Shown here piece by piece: positions 9,796 through 18,373 of a DNA stretch of 38,886 nucleotides (the first letter of the stretch is position 1; the number at the start of each line of letters is the position of its first letter). Both the position numbers and the translations under genes were made by a program. The notes under the pieces were generated by a model. It searched no databases. It was not told the origin of the DNA and saw only the letters and a list, made by a program, of their open reading frames with translations. The stretch is from assembly GCF_023895975.1 (NCBI RefSeq), contig NZ_JALBWM010000038.1, positions 1 through 38,886 of the forward strand, given 5' to 3'. The stretch is from Microbulbifer okhotskensis. GTDB taxonomy: Bacteria > Pseudomonadota > Gammaproteobacteria > Pseudomonadales > Cellvibrionaceae.

Positions 9796-10701
9796 TCACT
9801 GATCCCAATAAGGAAGCTCGTCGCCAAAGTACTCTATCGCAAAGTCAATAAAGGCCCGCACCTTGGCTGGCATATATTGTCTTTCAGGAAAGACGGCATA
9901 GATGGTTGTAGCCGGCATCTGGTATTCCTTGAACAAAGGGACCAGTGCGCCTTTCTTAATGTCAGGTCCTGCCACAAAGGTGGGTAAGCGCCCAATACCG
10001 ACTCCTTGAAGAATGGCCTCCCTCAGCGCTTCACTGTTATTGACCCGATAATTACCTTTGACTTCTATGGTTTGCAGGTGATTTTCTTTGATAAAAGACC
10101 ATTCTTTCACATCCCTTGAATAGGAAAACACCAAACAGTTGTGCTCTACCAACTGCTCCAGCCTGCTGGGCATACCAAAGCTCTGGAGATATTCGGGTGA
10201 CGCACAAAGCACGCTTTGCAAGGGGGCCAGCTTGCGAGCAACCAAGCTTGTATCGGACAGATCACCGGCACGAATAGCAATGTCGTAGCCTTCACCGACA
10301 AGGTCAACCACCTTATCGTCCATGACCATATCGATGGTAATTTTGGGGAAACGCTTGAGAAACACAGGGATAAGGGGTGCCAGATGTAGCCTGCCAAAGG
10401 ACATGGGGGTATTAATGCGCAATCGGCCCTGTGGCTCCCCTTGCAGCTGTGTTACCGCGTCCTGGGCGTCTTTTGCGGCTTGATGTGCAATACGCGCATG
10501 CTGGAAAAAGTGCTCACCGGCTTCGGTCAAACTCAGCTTGCGGGTAGTGCGGTGCAGCAGTTTCACTCCAAGCTGTGCTTCCAGCTGACTGATCCGCTTA
10601 CTCACCGCTGATTTTGAAATCCCAAGCAACTTCGCTGCGGGTGAAAAACCTCCTGTTTCAGCAACGGTGACAAACACCGGGATAGCGCCAAAGCTTTCCA
10701 T
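9796..10701 (-). CDS. LysR-family transcriptional regulator
   Basis: A 301-residue LysR-type regulator. Residues about 4-62 form the winged helix-turn-helix, including GFSPAAKLLGISKSAVSKRI and the hinge LEAQLGVKLLHRTTRKLSLT. The rest is the two-lobed effector domain (about 90-295), of the CrgA/AaeR-like sort by its GRLRINTPMSFGRLHLAPLI start. It is transcribed divergently from an EamA-family exporter with about 108 bases between the likely starts. A LysR box (CTGTT-N11-AACAG) lies there, so control of the exporter and of itself is likely. The ligand is unknown. ATG at 10701 directly follows a palindrome whose AGGAAA may serve as ribosome binding site. Confidence 0.92.
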   Translation of the reverse strand: MESFGAIPVFVTVAETGGFSPAAKLLGISKSAVSKRISQLEAQLGVKLLHRTTRKLSLTEAGEHFFQHARIAHQAAKDAQDAVTQLQGEPQGRLRINTPMSFGRLHLAPLIPVFLKRFPKITIDMVMDDKVVDLVGEGYDIAIRAGDLSDTSLVARKLAPLQSVLCASPEYLQSFGMPSRLEQLVEHNCLVFSYSRDVKEWSFIKENHLQTIEVKGNYRVNNSEALREAILQGVGIGRLPTFVAGPDIKKGALVPLFKEYQMPATTIYAVFPERQYMPAKVRAFIDFAIEYFGDELPYWDQ

Positions 10702-10728
10702 AGGAAACTGTTTCCTTTATCTCAACAG
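10702..10728. promoter_or_regulatory. LysR box in the lysR-eamA divergent promoter
   Basis: CTGTT at 10708-10712 and AACAG at 10724-10728 form an inverted repeat with an 11-base spacer, the T-N11-A pattern of LysR-type binding sites. A second perfect palindrome, AGGAAACTGTTTCCT at 10702-10716, overlaps it and abuts the lysR start codon. Inferred as the operator for both divergent genes. Confidence 0.6.
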
Positions 10729-10736
10729 TATATGTC

Positions 10737-10742
10737 TATAAT
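10737..10742 (+). promoter_or_regulatory. -10 element of the EamA exporter gene
   Basis: A perfect TATAAT lies nine bases past the LysR box. No good -35 is seen at 17 bases, where the box itself lies, as is common for activator-dependent promoters. Transcription would begin near 10749, which excludes the ATG at 10732 as start and favours 10810. Confidence 0.5.
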
Positions 10743-10809
10743 GATGGATTATCAGTCTATCAGAAACAGCGTACTCTTACCTTGTATTAAATTGAGGGAA
10801 GAGTCGGTC

Positions 10810-11748
10810 ATGAGTGAAGCCACCAAAGCAATCAGTCCATCAAAGCCTGAAAAGCTGAACCGTTCGCTCTGGTGGGTTCACAGCTTGATGGTTCTCACCA
10901 CCTTTTTCGTGGCCAGTTCGTTTACTGTAGGTAAGTTAATCGCCGACTCTCTTCCAGCAAATATCATGATGCTTATTCGATTTCTGATGGCCGCGGGATT
11001 ATTTGCGCCCTTTATATTCTTCAAGCATGGCTCCCAGCTACCCACGCTAAAGAAACTGACAGCTTATGCTCTACTGAGCATTCCTTTAGTGACCTTTTTC
11101 TGGTGTATGTTTGAAGCGTTAAAGCACACTTCGGCCATTAACACCGGCGCACTTTTTACAACCGTCCCAGCAATGACCGCCATTTTCGCTCTGATCATAA
11201 ACGGCGAGCGTAGTAGTAACCGAAAAATAGTGGGACTATTTCTAGGTATTCTCGGTGCAGCGTGGATAATCTTCAGGGGAAACATAACCGCCGCAATAGC
11301 ATTGGATTTAAATCAGGGGGACTGGATCTTTCTGTTTGGGGCAGTGTTACTTAGCCTCTATAACCCGCTCGTTAAACGGGTTCATTCCGGCGAACCCACA
11401 GAAGTCATGACATTCTGGGTAATTGTATTTGGCGCTATCTGGTTATTGCTATTGTCTCTACCCAGCCTGAAGGAAATACACTGGCAAAGCATACCGTTCG
11501 AAATTTATGGAGGCCTACTATATTTGGCATTATTTACCACTCTACTAAGCTTTTTCCTATTGCAACTTGGCACAGTAAAAATAGGACCTACCAAGGTTGC
11601 GGCCTACGGTTTTCTAAGCCCGGTTTTTGTGCTGCTCATCACCCTACTACTGGGAATGACGAAATTTAGTATCAGTTTGCTCCCCGGTATCATTCTGGTA
11701 TTTTCGGCCATATTATTTATTCAAGCGGAAGAGACGATCCAAAGTTAG
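10810..11748 (+). CDS. EamA/DMT-superfamily transporter (RhaT-like permease)
   Basis: A 312-residue inner-membrane protein of the drug/metabolite transporter superfamily with about ten hydrophobic segments in two EamA repeats (about residues 20-155 and 165-305). First-repeat hallmarks include the helix containing ASSFTVGKLIADSLPANIMM, RFLMAAGLFAPF and EALKHTSAINTGALFTTVPAM; the second repeat ends with TKVAAYGFLSPVFVLLITLL. The family exports amino acids, metabolites or drugs; the substrate cannot be inferred. The frame is open from 10732, but ATG at 10810 follows GAGGGAAGAG at good distance and lies downstream of the probable promoter. It is divergent from the LysR gene, its probable regulator. 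It converges with the DUF2164 gene 47 bases downstream. Confidence 0.9.
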   Translation: MSEATKAISPSKPEKLNRSLWWVHSLMVLTTFFVASSFTVGKLIADSLPANIMMLIRFLMAAGLFAPFIFFKHGSQLPTLKKLTAYALLSIPLVTFFWCMFEALKHTSAINTGALFTTVPAMTAIFALIINGERSSNRKIVGLFLGILGAAWIIFRGNITAAIALDLNQGDWIFLFGAVLLSLYNPLVKRVHSGEPTEVMTFWVIVFGAIWLLLLSLPSLKEIHWQSIPFEIYGGLLYLALFTTLLSFFLLQLGTVKIGPTKVAAYGFLSPVFVLLITLLLGMTKFSISLLPGIILVFSAILFIQAEETIQS

Positions 11749-11795
11749 CCTCAGGCAACCCTCGTTCAGTCAAAGGAGCACAGAATTTAATGGTA

Positions 11796-12041
11796 CTAAT
11801 CAACAGGCTTCTCGATCTCGTAAATTGCATCAGATATATCTTCCAGCTTCGAAGATACAATCACTTGGGCATCGTGCAGACCTTGATTGTAGAAACCCGT
11901 TCCCATTTCCTTTGCAAGAAAATCAATGAAAAATTCTGCCTCAAAGCCGCCAACCTCTAAATCGAACTCTTTAGAGAGATAACCCCTTACTTTTTCTACC
12001 AACGCGAACTTACGCTCTGCTTCAAGTTTGATTTCTGGCAT
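11796..12041 (-). CDS. DUF2164 family small protein
   Basis: An 81-residue soluble protein matching the DUF2164 pattern: an N-terminal MPEIKLEAERK, a region with YLSKEFDLEVGGFEAEFFID, then the family signature GTGFYNQGLHDA. No signal peptide or membrane segment. The function of the family is not known. AGGTGAG precedes the ATG. The gene lies on the same strand as, and about 75 bases downstream of, the DUF1287-like gene, and may be co-transcribed with it. Confidence 0.8.
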   Translation of the reverse strand: MPEIKLEAERKFALVEKVRGYLSKEFDLEVGGFEAEFFIDFLAKEMGTGFYNQGLHDAQVIVSSKLEDISDAIYEIEKPVD

Positions 12042-12116
12042 ATTTTCTCACCTGCATTAATGGGGTCATCAACAGTCGGTAATTACCCTATATTCTCCCA
12101 TCATCCAATGAATTAT

Positions 12117-12731
12117 CTAATACATTTTCCCAAAACCAATCAAAACCCATCCTCGTTTCCTTGGCGAGTTCTTATCAACCTCTTGCGCCAACAGGGTCCC
12201 GGGGGCGGACTCCATAATTCTATAGCTATCGGCATCAGCTTCTGTCACAAGAGCAACATGAGAGATATATGCACCAACTGCTTTCTTATAAAATACCAGA
12301 TCACCCGCCTGAGGGCGGTAACCTGGCGGCATCAATCGCCGGGTAGACTCAAAGTAAGCATATAAGTTTCTGGCACGCCGGTGGAAAAAAGGATTCCTGG
12401 GAGTATTCCCATCAGCAGAGTCGTAAGCTTTTGGATTGCGTTTAAAGTCATCGGCAAGTGCCACTTGCAGGGAATATCCAGATAGTCCATAGGCAATATT
12501 GGGCACATCACTACAGACTATAAACCCCAATTTACCGCCGATATTATCGTACTTCCCCATCAGGGGATCATAGGGGGTGTACCTGAGGCTCCGGGCATTC
12601 TCAATAACCCGTACAATATCCGGTAAATCCCCAGATTCGGAGAATGCCTTTGCCCCCTGATAACTCAATAAAAATAAAGTCAAACACAGTAGAATTGGAA
12701 GCGCTATCAGTACAGCAACTATTTTTTTCAT
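12117..12731 (-). CDS. Membrane-anchored DUF1287-like cysteine hydrolase
   Basis: A 204-residue protein with an N-terminal hydrophobic segment (about residues 4-24) that is either a signal peptide or an anchor. The rest resembles DUF1287 (NlpC/P60 or papain-like fold): IVCSDVPNIAYGLSGYSLQV with a probable catalytic Cys73, FFHRRARNLYAYFEST, QAGDLVFYK, and SHVALVTEAD with probable catalytic His158. These match in order and spacing the blocks vCxDvV, HRRvxNL, GDiVfw and HIGIV. Peptidase or amidase action on peptidoglycan peptides is inferred from the fold only. The frame extends to 12785, but ATG at 12731 is directly preceded by AGGGAGGGGG and starts the signal sequence MKKIVAVLIA. Confidence 0.7.
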   Translation of the reverse strand: MKKIVAVLIALPILLCLTLFLLSYQGAKAFSESGDLPDIVRVIENARSLRYTPYDPLMGKYDNIGGKLGFIVCSDVPNIAYGLSGYSLQVALADDFKRNPKAYDSADGNTPRNPFFHRRARNLYAYFESTRRLMPPGYRPQAGDLVFYKKAVGAYISHVALVTEADADSYRIMESAPGTLLAQEVDKNSPRKRGWVLIGFGKMY

Positions 12732-12895
12732 CCCCCCTCCCTGAAAGACCCCACTCAGCTCCAGAATACTGAGCCCAAACTGCACATGAAGTTACACGGT
12801 ACGGCAACACCAATCATCCACTATAAGTGACTCACCAGCTTCTCGTATAGAGGGGGCGCCAATTGATGTGCAAAAAAGTTAAAAGCAAAACGAGA

Positions 12896-12926
12896 AAAGC
12901 CGAGCAACCCACGGTTGCTCGGCTTT
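12896..12926 (-). terminator. Rho-independent terminator of the TonB-receptor gene
   Basis: A perfect 14-bp stem, AAAGCCGAGCAACC with GGTTGCTCGGCTTT, and a 3-base loop. Read on the minus strand it lies 25 bases after the receptor stop codon and ends in TTTTCTCGTTTTGC. Confidence 0.88.
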
Positions 12927-12951
12927 GCGGAAGTCTAGCTGTGCGAACTAC

Positions 12952-15591
12952 TTAAAAGTTGTAGTTAAAGCGTACACCGTAGCTCGTTGGGGCAGAAAAA
13001 GGACCAGATACCAGGCCGTCACTGCCATCTGCGTAGTATGGAATAACTTCATCGGTCAAGTTGTTACCATAGGCTTCGACATTCCACTGATCGTCCGGAC
13101 TCACATACTTAACAGACGCATTGACCATCCAGAAGGCATCGCGGCTATCATCAAATGCCGAAGTGTCATCCGCAGGGAAATCATGCTTATCAACGTTCCA
13201 GTAGGTCAGGTACGACTCGTCTTCCCAGTGAATACCGATAAACGGAATAATTGCACCACCGTGGGCCAACTCAAAGGTGTGATCGTAGTTAATGGTAAAG
13301 CTAAACTCCGGGGATGCTGGCAGCTCATTACCCTTCAGGTTACGGTACAATTCATCATTACTGTTGTCATGAGCAGCAGCCCAGTCATCCAGTTCAAACA
13401 GCGCCTGATTGTTAAAGTTCCAGCGGTTTTCAAAGTCAGAGGTAATCTCAGTTTGCATCCAGGTAGCAAAGCCGCTGACTCGGCCATTCGGGTATGGAGC
13501 CCAGTCGAATTCAAACTCCAAGCCCATAATTTCGGAGCCAGCCGCATTTTTGGTGAGGTAAATTACCGCAGGCTCTGAAACAATATTTCCAGTAAGTACG
13601 CCTTCGTCATCCACTTCGCGCACCAAAAACGTATATGCAGTATCCGGTGCAGCTAACTGCATATCTTTATACTTGGAAAAGAAAAAGGTACTGGCAAGAT
13701 TCAAACGGCCATCCAGGAAGGTACCTTTGGCACCCAGCTCCCAGGTTACAACTGTTTCTTCATCGTAGTTGGTGTCAAAAGTCGCAGCTACGACCCGGTT
13801 GCCATCTTCGTCGTAGATGTCTTCTGCAGTATTCGGGTCTTGCTCAAATTGGTAGATGACATCACCCAAACCGCCAGATTTGAACCCTGATGCGACATAT
13901 GAATAGAGCATCACTTCATCAGTCAAATCGTAATCCAGACCAATACGGTAATCTGCGTGACTCCAGGTCCTACTGGTATCGTTATAGGTATTTACAGTAT
14001 AAATTGAATTGTCTGTAAAATAGCCGGTAGACAATTCGTTAAAGAGCGCCTGGTCATAGGCAGGGAAACACCCATACTCCCCAGTTTCGTCAGTATTGAT
14101 GGACCGATCACGGGTACAAGTTAAGTTGTTACCGCCTTCATCGCTCTTCTGATCCTCGGTGTATCGCCCACCAAGCGTAAGATGCAGTGTATCGGTAAGG
14201 CTATAAGTTGCCTGGGCAAAGACTGCACTAGCCTCAACAGTTCTTTCTGGCTGCTTCCAAAAAGTCGCGTTATCCAATGAGGCCAGGAAGTAACCATTCA
14301 GGTCAGTAGTCTCGTGGAAATAGAACAGACCTGTGATCCATTGAAGGGGGCCATCACCCGTAGATTGCAGCTGCAGCTCATGGGAATAAGAGACATTTTC
14401 AGCATCTGTGATACTCATGCTCATATCCCAGGTATTGCGACCTGCATCCACATCAATCAAGTTACTGCGATTCTGTACCGCGTAGCCTGTGTTGTACACA
14501 AAAGCCATACTGTCACTGAAATCCCAACGGAAGTTGGAACGAAACGAGTCCATGCTCAGGTCAAGCTTACCGGGAACGTTGACAGCAACGGTGTACTCAT
14601 CAGCACCTGATCCGTAATAAGTTTCGCAGTTTACGCCATCAGTGCGCTGTTCGGCCTTATCGCAGTCGATGGTATTAATACCACCGGCGCTGCTGTCCTG
14701 GTAGTGCTCAACTACCGCATACCAGGAAATATCTTCCGTCGGTTCCCATAGGGCGCCAATACGTACTGCCTGCTGATCAACATTTCCATAAAAGTCTTCA
14801 GCATCCGCTCTTACCAGCGAAACATCCTCAGATGCCCACCAATTGCCATTCTGGGTGAAAGTGCGTTCTGCGTCATCAGAAAGCGCGGTCGCCCCAAGGC
14901 TGTCAGCATCGATATAACGGTTGTCATACTGGTTAGCATCATAGTAACCCGTCAGGTAGGAATCGCGCGTTTCGTCCATAAACGATGCGCGAAGCGCAAA
15001 GGTATCAGAAACCGGGATATTGATAACGCCCTTGACCAGCTCTTGATTCCAGCGGCCAAGTTCAACACCAATCGTGCCTTCAAACTCATCAATTACCGGC
15101 TTCTTTGAAATAACGTTGATAGCACCCACGGTAGAGTTACGCCCATAAAGGGTACCCTGCGGCCCACGCATGGCCTCTACCCTTTCAGAGTCAAACATCA
15201 TTGCCATCGCAGACTGTGGGCGCGAGGAGTAAATACCGTCAAAGTGCAAACCGACCGCCGGATCACCAAGTTCACTGGTATTTGTAGAGCGCACGCCGCG
15301 CATGGAAATTACAGGAGAGGACTGGGAGGCATCGTAGCCAATATCCACATTAGGAATAGTATTTCCCAGGTCTTTTATATTCTTAATCCCCTGACGATCC
15401 AGCTCTTCCTGAGTAAATGCGCTGATCGCTACTGGGGTTTCCATCAGGTTGGTTTCACGCTTGGTTGCGGTAACCGTCACTTCTTCCAGCGCCCAATCTT
15501 CATCCTGCTGGCTGTCTTCCTGCGCCCAAGCCGACACTACCGCGACATTTGCCATTGCAATAGCAATGGTAAGTGGTTTTTTAATTCTCAT
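12952..15591 (-). CDS. TonB-dependent outer-membrane receptor
   Basis: An 879-residue outer-membrane active transporter, powered through TonB-ExbBD, for siderophores, sugars, cofactors or other ligands. A signal peptide MRIKKPLTIAIAMANVAVVS is cut after AWAQ. EEVTVTATKR is the TonB box; the plug follows (about residues 45-165) with QGIKNIKDLGNTIPN and MRGPQGTLYGRNSTVGAINV; the rest is the beta barrel ending in the terminal Phe of YGVRFNYNF. The barrel is Asp/Tyr-rich, as in many marine Cellvibrionales receptors of broad ligand range, so the substrate stays open. ATG at 15591, preceded by GGAGAG, is preferred to the upstream in-frame ATG at 15627. It is transcribed alone and ends in a strong terminator. 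Confidence 0.92.
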   Translation of the reverse strand: MRIKKPLTIAIAMANVAVVSAWAQEDSQQDEDWALEEVTVTATKRETNLMETPVAISAFTQEELDRQGIKNIKDLGNTIPNVDIGYDASQSSPVISMRGVRSTNTSELGDPAVGLHFDGIYSSRPQSAMAMMFDSERVEAMRGPQGTLYGRNSTVGAINVISKKPVIDEFEGTIGVELGRWNQELVKGVINIPVSDTFALRASFMDETRDSYLTGYYDANQYDNRYIDADSLGATALSDDAERTFTQNGNWWASEDVSLVRADAEDFYGNVDQQAVRIGALWEPTEDISWYAVVEHYQDSSAGGINTIDCDKAEQRTDGVNCETYYGSGADEYTVAVNVPGKLDLSMDSFRSNFRWDFSDSMAFVYNTGYAVQNRSNLIDVDAGRNTWDMSMSITDAENVSYSHELQLQSTGDGPLQWITGLFYFHETTDLNGYFLASLDNATFWKQPERTVEASAVFAQATYSLTDTLHLTLGGRYTEDQKSDEGGNNLTCTRDRSINTDETGEYGCFPAYDQALFNELSTGYFTDNSIYTVNTYNDTSRTWSHADYRIGLDYDLTDEVMLYSYVASGFKSGGLGDVIYQFEQDPNTAEDIYDEDGNRVVAATFDTNYDEETVVTWELGAKGTFLDGRLNLASTFFFSKYKDMQLAAPDTAYTFLVREVDDEGVLTGNIVSEPAVIYLTKNAAGSEIMGLEFEFDWAPYPNGRVSGFATWMQTEITSDFENRWNFNNQALFELDDWAAAHDNSNDELYRNLKGNELPASPEFSFTINYDHTFELAHGGAIIPFIGIHWEDESYLTYWNVDKHDFPADDTSAFDDSRDAFWMVNASVKYVSPDDQWNVEAYGNNLTDEVIPYYADGSDGLVSGPFSAPTSYGVRFNYNF

Positions 15592-17011
15592 TGATGTCTC
15601 TCCAATCTGCTGCAAGAGGAAAACCATATTTATTTTTTATGCATGGCAATCCCAGAGGGCCGTCGGTAGTACGGCGGCTAGACTAAAATCTCAAAAATAA
15701 GGGATCTAAGAAACTCAGATACGATAGAGCGGATCGCGACTAGGACAAATCGGACCAGTTCAATGTCAACACCTATAAGGGACTGACTAATAGGTCAAAC
15801 AGGGATTGGGGTATTCTGGTTTTATTTGCTCACTTGCGGCAAATTTTTAGACTTTTTTAGCTTACATTCCCCCTGGATTTTCCCCATAGAAGCCTATCAA
15901 TATACTTAGCTGAAAATATAAAGGCTATATTCGATCCCCTCTATCTGTGACTGGTGATCCTCCCCCATTCTTCAAGGGGCTGCCGAAATTTCCCAAACCA
16001 AGGTGATAAAACGGACTATATTTGCCGCCAATGATTGATCTCAAAACCAATTGGTTGTTGGTTCGGCAATATCGCAGCGAATAACGACCAACTAAATCTG
16101 CTGACAATAGTCCTGTGGCAGCGGAAATGCTCAAGGATTTTTTCATACATCTCAGTCCGGGTCAGCCACAAATGCTCTACAGATAGTCACCCGCCAACCA
16201 TACCCATTGATTTGTAATGCGGCATAAGCGTGAGGGTTAACTGTACGATAGTACTTGTGTAAATTCGTTCTTTCACTCTCCAAAAGAGGAGCACATCCCT
16301 GACGAGCGCCTTACAACCCAAAAAGCCTTTAATACACAACAAGTTGCTCAGTAATATATGACTGACTGAAGGATAAAATCACCCGAACGACATAGGGGTA
16401 TCAATACTCATTGAATACTTCCATGATGGAATTACCACACTGTAGAGCTCATTAGAAACTGCAATTGTCAATTGTGCCGAACCTGGCCAACCATCGAAGC
16501 TTGACTTCACCCAAACCCTAAATAAACTCCGCCCATTTTTACTGGCGGTTGGCAAACATACAAACTTTTAAAATCCACCTTAAGTGCCAAGAAAAATTTT
16601 TTTGCCTCAGCATTCCAGACACAGCTCACAAGTAAAAGTAACACTTCGCAGCTCGAACTTTACTTAAAGTACTGCAATTCTTCCAGGCCACCCTTTTCAA
16701 CTAGAGAATCATTTCCAAAGACTTATTATAGAAATTAAAAAATTTTGAATGAGGTGAAACTCAAACCATTAATAGAAAAAATAATTCGACGTTAGTTGCG
16801 AAGCCCCTCTCATTTTTTACATATATACCGGCTAAAAAACTATGAATTGAATGCTGACTGCTATGCTCACCCCGTCCAAAAGTTGGCCTCCAGTACGGTA
16901 TTCTCTTACTAAGCCAATTCACCATGAACCATTGACATACCAACAAACGCCAGATCAACTGATGGAGATTTTCGAAAATACATACCATTATCTTTTTACA
17001 GGAAGGATGCC
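15592..17011. other. AT-rich gap of 1.4 kb without a supported gene
   Basis: This stretch holds the leader of the TonB-receptor gene and otherwise nothing I can support. A minus-strand frame at 15925-16146 begins like an exported protein (MKKSLSISAATGLLSA) but lacks a good ribosome binding site and any known motif; it may be a relic. GATCCCCTCTAT at 15933-15944 recurs at 18097-18108. The sequence is visibly poorer in G+C than the flanking operons, which fits a region of gene loss or acquired DNA. Confidence 0.5.
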
Positions 17012-18070
17012 ATGCATTGCTTTTTTAAAATTAGGTATTTTCTGTTTGCGTTACTGTTGATTTTCTCAGGCACCAAGGGGCACACTACCACCCTTGATGA
17101 TTTAAGGGCTCACACTCCGACATCAGATAAAACCTGGGCTGAACAGTGGTTTTACAATATCGCAGTACCTGATGTCGGATATTTCAAGGTGAGCTTCCAG
17201 ACCTATATCGCTCCAGATTTCTCCAAGCCTAACCCCAAAGCGTATATACATTTGGCCTTCACTCCATTTAATGGAGAATCGATTAAGTATGATTTATTTT
17301 TAGATGAGGTCAGTCTAACTCACCCGAGTGATCCAAGTAAATTTTACTATGAGGTTCCAGGGGTTATTGTGGCTGATGAAAAGGCCATTCAGATAAATCA
17401 TGAAAATTTTAATTTCAGTATGCGCTGGAATGGCGAACACCACCACTACTGGCATGGTTTAAATCCTGGGCAAACGCCATTTGGGATCATCCCTGAGATT
17501 CCAGGCGTGGGCGGCCGTTGGTTTTTATATACCATGGGAACCCCAGTACAATATAGTTTTTATGATGGCACCCAGTCGCTAATGGGGACAGGTTATGCCC
17601 AGCTGGATAAAGGCTGGTATGACAAAGAATCCAGTGCCGGGATGGCCTATAGCATGGGGCTCTCTGATGATCTTTACTATATGTTTACTGGTGCCAAGCT
17701 TGGCGATTCAGACCTTGAAATGTGGGCAGGGCGTTATATCTCCAACGAACACGACTTGGCTTTCTACCCTGCATTTAATAATTTGTCTGTAAAAAGGGTG
17801 ATAGATTCCTGTTCCGGATATATGAAAATTGAACTCAATAAAATCAGATACAAGCTGGTTGTCGAGGCACAAGCCGACATCAATAGTTTTTATCCCAATG
17901 AGTTCCCTTCGGTCATTATTTTTGGTGGTGAGCAGCGGTATATGAAGTCGATGCAAGCTAAAATGAATTTTTCCCTATACAAAAAGGGAGACTTGATTGA
18001 ATCAATTTATATGCCGCAAGCCCTGCTGGAGTTTAGCGGGCCGATGGCCTGCGATGATTTTTTTGAGTAA
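17012..18070 (+). CDS. Exported protein, possibly AttH/CrtC lipocalin-like
   Basis: A 352-residue protein with a clear signal peptide (MHCFFKIRYFLFALLLIFSG, cleavage near KGHT). I cannot name it firmly. Its pattern, EQWFYNIAVPDVGYFKVSFQ near residue 45, then FSMRWNGEHHHYWHGL, GRWFLYTMG, and GTGYAQLDKGW near the middle, resembles the AttH/CrtC and tocopherol-cyclase group of double-lipocalin proteins (WWYfxgxl, a Tyr-rich middle strand, GxaxxDxxW). That is a weak likeness seen by eye. It is rich in aromatic residues and has two cysteines near the C-terminal half, at CSG and MACDD. The start at 17012 is supported by AGGAAGG five bases upstream. It stands alone in an AT-rich region, with about 1.4 kb empty upstream, and converges with prpF. 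Confidence 0.6.
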   Translation: MHCFFKIRYFLFALLLIFSGTKGHTTTLDDLRAHTPTSDKTWAEQWFYNIAVPDVGYFKVSFQTYIAPDFSKPNPKAYIHLAFTPFNGESIKYDLFLDEVSLTHPSDPSKFYYEVPGVIVADEKAIQINHENFNFSMRWNGEHHHYWHGLNPGQTPFGIIPEIPGVGGRWFLYTMGTPVQYSFYDGTQSLMGTGYAQLDKGWYDKESSAGMAYSMGLSDDLYYMFTGAKLGDSDLEMWAGRYISNEHDLAFYPAFNNLSVKRVIDSCSGYMKIELNKIRYKLVVEAQADINSFYPNEFPSVIIFGGEQRYMKSMQAKMNFSLYKKGDLIESIYMPQALLEFSGPMACDDFFE

Positions 18071-18373
18071 CACTTGCAGAAATTCGCGTTTTAGCTGATC
18101 CCCTCTATATTCAGCGACATCACCAAGTGTCGCTGAATATCACGACATTAAGCCCCCATGAAGAATTTTGAACCCATTTGGCAGCGCCAAACTATCCAAT
18201 CATATTGCAAGACAATCATCGGTACTTTGAAATTAAGATACATATCCATGTAAATACCAGCCTGGGAATTACTTCTGAACACTATTTGTATCCCGCTAAT
18301 TTGCAGACATATGGAAACGGAAACGCGCAGATGTCCAAAGGGGCTCTGCTGTTTCGACCATTGAACTTAACGA
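18071..18373. other. Convergent gap with a 13-bp stem-loop
   Basis: About 300 bases between two converging genes. The only clear structure is a perfect inverted repeat ATATTCAGCGACA (18107-18119) and TGTCGCTGAATAT (18128-18140) with an 8-base loop. Neither strand has a T-run after it. It may still act as a two-way RNA 3' end. No coding signal is seen in the rest. Confidence 0.5.

Noticed and set aside
12060..12365. Plus-strand frame of 101 residues
   Set aside because: Lies wholly antisense to the DUF1287-like gene, which has matching motifs and a good ribosome binding site.
12925..13578. Plus-strand frame of 217 residues at the end of the TonB-receptor gene
   Set aside because: Antisense to a clear receptor barrel; no motif of its own.
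15925..16146. Minus-strand frame beginning MKKSLSISAATGLLSA, like a small exported protein
   Set aside because: No clear ribosome binding site, no known motif, and a C-terminal part of odd composition. Not enough to call a gene.
16761..16988. Minus-strand frame of 75 residues upstream of the orphan exported gene
   Set aside because: No good start or motif; it covers the upstream region and ribosome binding site area of the plus-strand gene and looks like chance.
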